From positions 1-11,069 of the forward strand of contig JAFYQA010000172.1 in assembly GCA_017547315.1 (NCBI GenBank): a stretch of DNA of 11,069 nucleotides, written 5' to 3'. Under the pieces are notes generated by a model. It was not told the origin of the DNA and made no database searches. It saw only the letters and a list, made by a program, of their open reading frames with translations. Below, one piece after another: positions 6,685-11,069 of this stretch. The number at the start of each line of letters is the position of its first letter. Position 1 is the stretch's first letter. The position numbers and the translations under genes were made by a program. Origin of the DNA: Roseburia sp. (GTDB taxonomy: Bacteria; Bacillota_A; Clostridia; Lachnospirales; Lachnospiraceae).

Positions 6685-8619
6685 CTATCTCGTCAGATAA
6701 GGGAAAAACAACTCACTTTGTTCTTTCAAATCGAACATATTATTATACTGCAGAGTCTCATATTTGTTAATCCACTCAGCCTCTTCGCCCTCTGCTTCAT
6801 TCAAATACTTATATTTTCCTTCTGACACAGAATAGTATCCTCGCGAATTAATCGCTGGAATATGTTCCATCATATCCTTCAAGAACTGATTATATGCCGG
6901 AAGCGGCAAACCTGCTCTCTCTAATGCTAATGTTGACAAATAATTAATACTGCTCATTTCAACTTCTACTTCTTCTGTATCATAATTTGTCCAAATCATA
7001 AACGGAATCGTATATAAATCCTGCAATTCCTGTAAATCTAATCCCTTCAAACCTTTTCCATTCAGACTCTTAAAGAATTTAGACTTCAAGCTTGGCAAAT
7101 GATCACCAAAGAATACAATCTCTACCGGTTCCTCTACATTCTCAAAATAAGTAATCAAATCTTCCAACGCTTCATCACTCTTATTCAACAAGGATAAATA
7201 CTGGTTCGCATCTTGGTAATTACCACCAAGTACTTGAATATTTTCTTGGAAAGTAGGATATTTTTCGGTATATCCACCGTGATTCTGCATCGAAATACTC
7301 ATAATAAATAAGTCTTCATTTCCAGATTTACTCTCGAAACGTTCTATAATTTTATTATAATACTCTTCGTCTGAAATGTATCTACGAACCATCTTCGTTT
7401 CATCAAAATGCTCCAAGAAATATGTTTCGTCAAATCCCATATCCGGATACACTAAGTTTCTACTCCATCCAGTATTGTAATATGGATGAAGCGCCACACA
7501 AGTATAACCAAAATTCTTCATACTAGATACCAATGATGTCGGTTCTTCACTAATATACTGCTGATATACTACCGCTCCATCCGGTAAGAATGCCATCGAA
7601 TTCCCTGACATAAATTCCCATTCCGAGTTAGCGGTCTTAGCACCGAATATAGAAGATAGTGCATAACCTTTTATCGTATTTTCTGTCAAAGAATTATAGT
7701 ACGGGGTTACCTCCTGATTCGTCTTAAGGTCACCCACCACAGACAAGTCCGCATAGGACTCACTCATAATAACAATCACCGTCGGCTTCTCTTCTGGCAT
7801 CTCTCCCGCGTATTCCGTATATTCTGCTTCTAACATAGCAACTGTTTCTGCCGAATATCCTTCCGGTGGCTGAACAAAATAGTCTCTAACACTTAGCACA
7901 AAATTTAACACATATCCGTTACGGTAACTACCTTTCTGCTCCCATGTCTCAGTTACTGTATCTACAGTCTTCGCCGATACATATACGCAACCAAGCAATG
8001 CCGCAGATACAAATACTGCTCGCATCAAAAGTTTTTTTCTGACAAATGAAATATTCCATTTATGCACAAATGCAACATACAATACCGTTAATAAGATTAC
8101 ATAAACTGCTCTCTCGTCTATCGTAAACTCATAATTCCCTGCTACACTAAGTCCAGTAGCCGCCGAACGAATATCACTGAAAATAAACTCATTTCCACGG
8201 AACATAAAAACAAAATAATTCACTCCGGCCAAAAGCATCAACGCAATATGGGAAATCATACAGGTTACTGCCACATTATTCGTAATAGCCTGCACCGCAC
8301 CATACAGTACCATACAGCACACCATATTCAACCACAACTTATCGTCTTTTATTTTCGCCCGCAATTCTGCATCCAGTAAAAGGTACTGCACCATATACGT
8401 AGAAAAAACGCCACTCAACCCCACTGCTAACGTCGTCCACAACCACGCGAATGACTCTTTCCATTCAATGACCAGCCACTTTATCCCTGCGTATGCAGCC
8501 AAGAAAACAACTAATGCAACCCACGAAAATGGTACCTGTGTAAAAAGCACCACTGCCAACACTGAAACTGCTATAATCCAATATATATCTTCTCGTTCAA
8601 ATTTTAATTTTACTCTCAT
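6685..8619 (-). CDS. LTA-synthase-like membrane sulfatase-fold phosphoglycerol transferase
   Basis: The 644-residue protein has five to seven N-terminal membrane segments (within about 13-215) and an extracellular alkaline phosphatase/sulfatase-fold domain (about 278-570). LtaS family proteins use this fold to take glycerol phosphate from phosphatidylglycerol and build or prime polyglycerol-phosphate (lipoteichoic acid) chains. By alignment in mind with LtaS, the metal and active-site residues are all present: Glu287 in MSESY, nucleophile Thr329 in GAKTANSE, Arg387 in GWSRN, His447 in MQNHGGY, and Asp506-His507 in FFGDHLP. Residues after about 575 form an acidic tail not obvious in LtaS. The gene begins 8 nt after the dehydrogenase stop with only a weak ribosome site, which suggests coupled translation. 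Whether it makes classical LTA, primes it, or decorates another polymer cannot be told. Confidence 0.92.
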   Translation of the reverse strand: MRVKLKFEREDIYWIIAVSVLAVVLFTQVPFSWVALVVFLAAYAGIKWLVIEWKESFAWLWTTLAVGLSGVFSTYMVQYLLLDAELRAKIKDDKLWLNMVCCMVLYGAVQAITNNVAVTCMISHIALMLLAGVNYFVFMFRGNEFIFSDIRSAATGLSVAGNYEFTIDERAVYVILLTVLYVAFVHKWNISFVRKKLLMRAVFVSAALLGCVYVSAKTVDTVTETWEQKGSYRNGYVLNFVLSVRDYFVQPPEGYSAETVAMLEAEYTEYAGEMPEEKPTVIVIMSESYADLSVVGDLKTNQEVTPYYNSLTENTIKGYALSSIFGAKTANSEWEFMSGNSMAFLPDGAVVYQQYISEEPTSLVSSMKNFGYTCVALHPYYNTGWSRNLVYPDMGFDETYFLEHFDETKMVRRYISDEEYYNKIIERFESKSGNEDLFIMSISMQNHGGYTEKYPTFQENIQVLGGNYQDANQYLSLLNKSDEALEDLITYFENVEEPVEIVFFGDHLPSLKSKFFKSLNGKGLKGLDLQELQDLYTIPFMIWTNYDTEEVEVEMSSINYLSTLALERAGLPLPAYNQFLKDMMEHIPAINSRGYYSVSEGKYKYLNEAEGEEAEWINKYETLQYNNMFDLKEQSELFFPYLTR

Positions 8620-8627
8620 CGTCTTAT

Positions 8628-9563
8628 CTATTTTTCAAAAAAGTCCTGAATCTGTGCCTCAATAGTTCTCATCAATCTGGTTCTTGCTTCCACACTTGCC
8701 CATGCAATATGCGGTGTAATAATCAAACGATTACTGTCTTTTATTCTGCAAAGTGGATTCGTCTTACTCATCGGTTCTACCGCCAAAACATCCAATCCGG
8801 CTGCTGCAATCGTCTCATTTTCCAAAGCCTCTGCCAAAGCTTCTTCTACCACAATCGGTCCTCTGCCGAGGTTTAAGAATATCGCTGTTTTTTTCATTTT
8901 TTCGAAGGCTTCTTTATTCATCAATCCTTCTGTTTCTGCAGTCAATGGTGCATGCACAGACACCACATCCGACTCTGCCAGAAGCGTATCGAAATCTACT
9001 CTCTCATAATCCGGCTGTGAATTCTTACCAGATGTAGAATAGTAGATTACGCGACAACCAAACAATTTCGCAATATCTGCTACTCTGCGTCCAATTGCTC
9101 CTAATCCTATGATACCCCACGTTTTTCCACTCAACTCATGGAAAACATTTTCAAAGTGCGTAAAAATGGTATCACCTACATAGCGTTCTGATTTCACATA
9201 TTCATCATAATATGCTAGTTTCTCTAATAAATAAAACAACAAACCGAACGTATGCTGTGCCACCGACTCCGTAGAATATCCTGCCACATTACGCCATGCA
9301 ATTCCCTTCTGGGCAAGATACTCTTTATCCAGATTATTTGTACCGGTTGCAGTCACACACACCAACTTTAAGTGCTCTGCTTCCCCAATGGTCTGCTCAT
9401 TTATCTGTACTTTATTCAGAATAACGACATCCGCATCCTTTGTACGCTCTCTACACTCCTCCACCGATGAAAAACCATACTTCACTACTTCGCCAAAACG
9501 TTCAAACCCCGACAAGTCTATATCCTCGCCAATCGTCTTCACATCCAAGAACACTATTTTCAT
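8628..9563 (-). CDS. D-2-hydroxyacid dehydrogenase, NAD-dependent (glycerate dehydrogenase-like)
   Basis: The 311-residue cytosolic oxidoreductase interconverts a 2-hydroxyacid and a 2-oxoacid with NAD(H). It has an N-terminal catalytic half, a Rossmann glycine motif GLGAIG (153-158), the substrate-binding and catalytic Arg234 in NLGRGPIVVEEAL, Glu263 in LAVEPM, and His285 in ITPHIAWAS. Length and motifs match glycerate/hydroxypyruvate reductase-like members. Phosphoglycerate dehydrogenase is less likely because there is no C-terminal ACT domain, and the true substrate could differ. An upstream in-frame ATG at 9641 would overlap the NfeD gene and add 26 unrelated residues. ATG 9563 has GAGGAG (9579-9574) and the normal N-terminus MKIVFLD. 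It sits 26 nt downstream of the NfeD gene and 8 nt before the phosphoglycerol transferase gene, with which it has no obvious metabolic link. Confidence 0.93.
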   Translation of the reverse strand: MKIVFLDVKTIGEDIDLSGFERFGEVVKYGFSSVEECRERTKDADVVILNKVQINEQTIGEAEHLKLVCVTATGTNNLDKEYLAQKGIAWRNVAGYSTESVAQHTFGLLFYLLEKLAYYDEYVKSERYVGDTIFTHFENVFHELSGKTWGIIGLGAIGRRVADIAKLFGCRVIYYSTSGKNSQPDYERVDFDTLLAESDVVSVHAPLTAETEGLMNKEAFEKMKKTAIFLNLGRGPIVVEEALAEALENETIAAAGLDVLAVEPMSKTNPLCRIKDSNRLIITPHIAWASVEARTRLMRTIEAQIQDFFEK

Positions 9564-9573
9564 ATTCCAAACT

Positions 9574-9579
9574 CTCCTC
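9574..9579 (-). promoter_or_regulatory. Ribosome binding site that fixes the dehydrogenase start
   Basis: GAGGAG on the minus strand lies 10 nt before ATG 9563, just past the NfeD stop. It supports this start over the upstream ATG at 9641. Confidence 0.75.
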
Positions 9580-9589
9580 ATTCTTTTGC

Positions 9590-10036
9590 CTATGCTGTAG
9601 GCATCTGCTGACTTTCCTCTACATACAAGGTAACACCGCAAATCTCTTTAACCGATACAATTGTTCCTGCTTCAAAGACTGCATCGGATTTGTATGCCCT
9701 TGCTGTCCATTCCTGTCCTTTATATATAGCTCTACCAGTTCCCTTCATATTATCAACCGTTTCCGTAAGGCACACATTCTCTCCCACTACTGATTCATAA
9801 TTTGTCTTTACCAAACGTGGTTTAAAATACTTCAATGCCCAAGGTCTTGTAACTGTTAATAAGATCGCCGATACTGCTATAAAAATTATAATCTGTCCAT
9901 ATATATTCCATCCAAGCAACTGTACAAGCAATGCTACGAGTGCACCACCTGCAAACCAAATTGCCGTTAATCCGACTGTTACCATTTCAATTACTACAAA
10001 TGCCACTATTAATATAAGCCATAAGATAGTTCCCAT
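9590..10036 (-). CDS. Short NfeD-like membrane protein
   Basis: The 148-residue protein has two or three membrane segments in residues 4-66 (WLILIVAFVVIEMVTVGLTA, then FAGGALVALLVQLLGW and IIIFIAVSAILLTVT). A soluble beta-rich C-terminal domain (about 80-140) fits the OB-fold of the NfeD family: VGENVCLTETVDNMKGTGRA, EWTARA, and GTIVSVKEICGVTLYVEE. Short NfeD proteins lack the ClpP-like protease domain of the long form and usually act with SPFH/flotillin or stomatin partners in membrane quality control. No SPFH gene is visible next to it here. It has an excellent ribosome site (AAGGAGG, 8 nt before ATG) and is the first gene after the promoter at 10071-10099, so it leads the operon. Family assignment is good; function in this organism is unknown. 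Confidence 0.88.
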   Translation of the reverse strand: MGTILWLILIVAFVVIEMVTVGLTAIWFAGGALVALLVQLLGWNIYGQIIIFIAVSAILLTVTRPWALKYFKPRLVKTNYESVVGENVCLTETVDNMKGTGRAIYKGQEWTARAYKSDAVFEAGTIVSVKEICGVTLYVEESQQMPTA

Positions 10037-10070
10037 ATATTAAACCTCCTTACCCACTTTCTCATTATGT

Positions 10071-10099
10071 ATTATACCATCCTCCCCAAATATCGTCTA
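10071..10099 (-). promoter_or_regulatory. Promoter of the NfeD-to-HD-GYP operon
   Basis: On the minus strand TAGACG (10099-10094), a 17-nt spacer and a perfect TATAAT (10076-10071) are present. TGG immediately before TATAAT also makes an extended -10. The predicted start is near 10064, some 28 nt before the NfeD ATG. No other convincing promoter was seen in the tight gaps of the four-gene run. Confidence 0.7.
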
Positions 10100-10141
10100 C
10101 CATTCTAATTCTTAATTCTCATTAAATTTATTAAAGTTTTT

Positions 10142-10169
10142 CCGACAAATTGCCGAAAAATAATATAAT
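10142..10169 (+). promoter_or_regulatory. Promoter of the FliD-C-like gene
   Basis: A perfect TATAAT lies at 10164-10169. CCGACA (10142-10147), 16 nt upstream, is a partial -35 match. The start would be near 10176, giving a very short leader with the ribosome site. Confidence 0.55.
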
Positions 10170-10183
10170 CAAGGATGCAACAC

Positions 10184-10190
10184 AAGGAGG
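10184..10190 (+). promoter_or_regulatory. Ribosome binding site that fixes the FliD-C-like start
   Basis: AAGGAGG lies 8 nt before ATG 10199. An in-frame ATG at 10175 lies upstream of this site, close to the predicted transcription start, so it is unlikely to be used. Confidence 0.85.
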
Positions 10191-10198
10191 ATGTCATT

Positions 10199-10762
10199 AT
10201 GGCAGCAACCGCAAATACCGCAACCAGTTTAAGCGAAGCTTATTACCTTCGCCGTTTTTATAAATCTAATCGTGATGCCACTACTGCCAGCAAGCGTAGT
10301 GATATGTCCAAAGGCAAGCTTTCTCAGGCAGATGCAGAAGCACTTCGCGCTGCGGTAAGAGGCCTTCGTAATTTTGATTTAAAAGATGATACCGATGACG
10401 GACCAGATATCTATGCCAGTGTATCCGCTTTTTTGAAAACCTATAACAACGCCATGGATTCTGCTAATAATTCTGGTGATTACTCTTTGCAACGTTATGG
10501 AAAGCAATTAAAAAATCTTGCAAAAGAATATGCTGACGAATTAAAAGACATCGGAATCACTGTAAAATCGGATGGTACACTAGAGAAAAACGACAATCTT
10601 TTAAAAGCTGCTGATGTCCCTGACATTCGTAAGCTCTTTGGAAAAGACGCCGCATTTGCCACCAAAAGTGCTAATTATGCAAAGCGCATGAATACCAAAG
10701 CTTCCGATTTGATTTATACCGAACTGACACAAACCGGTAGGAATATTAATTTAACATTATAA
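10199..10762 (+). CDS. Uncharacterised small protein resembling the C-terminal region of flagellar cap protein FliD
   Basis: The 187-residue protein has no signal peptide, no membrane segment and no cysteine, and looks mostly helical. Residues 1-60 are polar (YYLRRFYKSNRD, LSQADAEALRAAVRGLRNFD) and not recognised. Residues 71-89 (IYASVSAFLKTYNNAMDSA) resemble the FliD stretch reading roughly 'V..FV..YN.LI'. Residues 115-148 (LKDIGITVKSDGTL, then LLKAADVPDIRKLFG) closely follow the FliD C-terminal pattern 'L..IGI....DG.L..D...L..AL...P..V..LF'. Residues 153-173 could be the closing amphipathic helix. FliD itself is far longer and caps the flagellar filament. This protein lacks its N-terminal half and stands alone, with its own promoter, excellent ribosome site and terminator. 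It may be a cut-down relative or an unrelated helical protein with a chance match. No flagellar gene is visible in the window. Confidence 0.75.
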   Translation: MAATANTATSLSEAYYLRRFYKSNRDATTASKRSDMSKGKLSQADAEALRAAVRGLRNFDLKDDTDDGPDIYASVSAFLKTYNNAMDSANNSGDYSLQRYGKQLKNLAKEYADELKDIGITVKSDGTLEKNDNLLKAADVPDIRKLFGKDAAFATKSANYAKRMNTKASDLIYTELTQTGRNINLTL

Positions 10763-10768
10763 TTTTCG

Positions 10769-10826
10769 AAATAGTAACAGCCGCAAGAAAGTCACTCATG
10801 ACTTTTCCTACGGCTGTTTTCTATTT
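10769..10826. terminator. Bidirectional terminator between convergent genes
   Basis: AACAGCCG (10776-10783) pairs with CGGCTGTT (10811-10818), and GTCA (10791-10794) pairs with TGAC (10799-10802) around a CTCA loop. Between them is an imperfect AAGAAA/TTTTCCT stretch. Flanking AAATAG (10769-10774) and CTATTT (10821-10826) extend the symmetry. T-rich tracts follow on the plus strand. It serves the FliD-C-like gene and probably the S66 peptidase gene converging from the right. Confidence 0.8.
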
Positions 10827-10856
10827 TTATTCTAATTTGATATTCTTAATAACACT

Positions 10857-11069
10857 TTATTTCCACTCATAAGCGATATTGATATCATTTCCTTTGACAT
10901 CTATTTTCGCATATGCACCGGATACCATAGGCATCATCGGTGCTAAATGTCCGATATCCAAATCCATGATAATCGGCACATTGTATTCTTTCAGCAAATC
11001 TACCACAGCCTTATACTGGTCAAGTCCCATGATATCCTGTCCAAAGCACAATGGTCTTCCAATCAAAAA
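10857..11069 (-). CDS. S66-family peptidase (LD-carboxypeptidase/MccF type), partial: C-terminal 70 residues
   Basis: Only the 3' end is in the window; the frame stays open to the right edge, so the 5' part is missing. TTG at 11066 is an internal Leu codon, not a start. The visible residues include IGRPLCFGQDIMGLDQYKAV, the strand VPIIMDLDIGH, and a short C-terminal beta segment. GRP-like ends, followed by a GH...P motif that supplies the catalytic histidine, are typical of the C-terminal domain of S66 serine peptidases. These cut L,D bonds in muropeptides during cell-wall recycling, or hydrolyse microcin C-type toxins. The Ser-Glu part of the triad lies beyond the window, so the subtype cannot be judged. 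Confidence 0.82.
   Translation of the reverse strand, partial: FLIGRPLCFGQDIMGLDQYKAVVDLLKEYNVPIIMDLDIGHLAPMMPMVSGAYAKIDVKGNDINIAYEWK

Noticed and set aside
9564..9641. Upstream ATG at 9641 for the dehydrogenase, adding 26 residues.
   Set aside because: It overlaps the NfeD coding region, the extra residues fit no dehydrogenase, and GAGGAG supports ATG 9563.
10137..10161. Short inverted repeat TTTTTC...GAAAAA over the promoter of the FliD-C-like gene.
   Set aside because: Only six outer pairs match and the inner bases do not; in an AT-rich promoter this is expected by chance.

Overview
The window looks like a chromosomal stretch from a low-GC Gram-positive of the class Clostridia, most likely a Lachnospiraceae-type gut bacterium. 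This is inferred from the AT-rich sequence, strong AGGAGG-type ribosome binding sites, TATAAT promoters and the set of protein families. No mobile element, CRISPR array, tRNA or rRNA was recognised. The genes show no clear sign of recent transfer.

Layout. (1) Positions 1-1160, minus: most of an AzgA-type NCS2 purine permease gene whose 3' end lies beyond the left edge. (2) Positions 1274-3518, minus: a two-gene polar amino acid ABC importer. One gene encodes a lipoprotein in which the substrate-binding domain is fused to the permease; the other encodes the ATPase, with overlapping reading frames. The binding domain appears circularly permuted: its second lobe comes before its first. (3) Positions 3519-3734: a divergent control region with a promoter on each strand and, between them, two tandem ARG-box-like sequences exactly 21 bp apart. 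(4) Positions 3735-5105, plus: a MATE-family efflux protein, ending at a very long bidirectional terminator. (5) Positions 5233-10036, minus: an apparent four-gene operon (NfeD-like membrane protein, D-2-hydroxyacid dehydrogenase, LTA-synthase-like phosphoglycerol transferase, HD-GYP/receiver protein) behind one good promoter. (6) Positions 10199-10762, plus: a small cysteine-free protein resembling the C-terminal part of the flagellar cap protein FliD. It ends at a terminator shared with (7) the 3' end of an S66 (LD-carboxypeptidase/MccF) peptidase gene entering from the right on the minus strand.

How the genes may work together. The ABC genes form a self-contained importer: a lipid-anchored binder/permease that would dimerise plus its ATPase. 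The paired ARG-box-like sites suggest control by an ArgR/AhrC-type repressor and hence a basic amino acid substrate; both points are inference. The NfeD-to-HD-GYP operon combines envelope functions (membrane quality control, polyglycerol-phosphate polymer synthesis) with a predicted phosphorylation-responsive c-di-GMP phosphodiesterase. With the FliD-like gene next door, a surface or motility theme is possible but unproven.

The most interesting points are the permuted binding domain, the paired ARG-box-like sites, and the orphan FliD-C-like protein.
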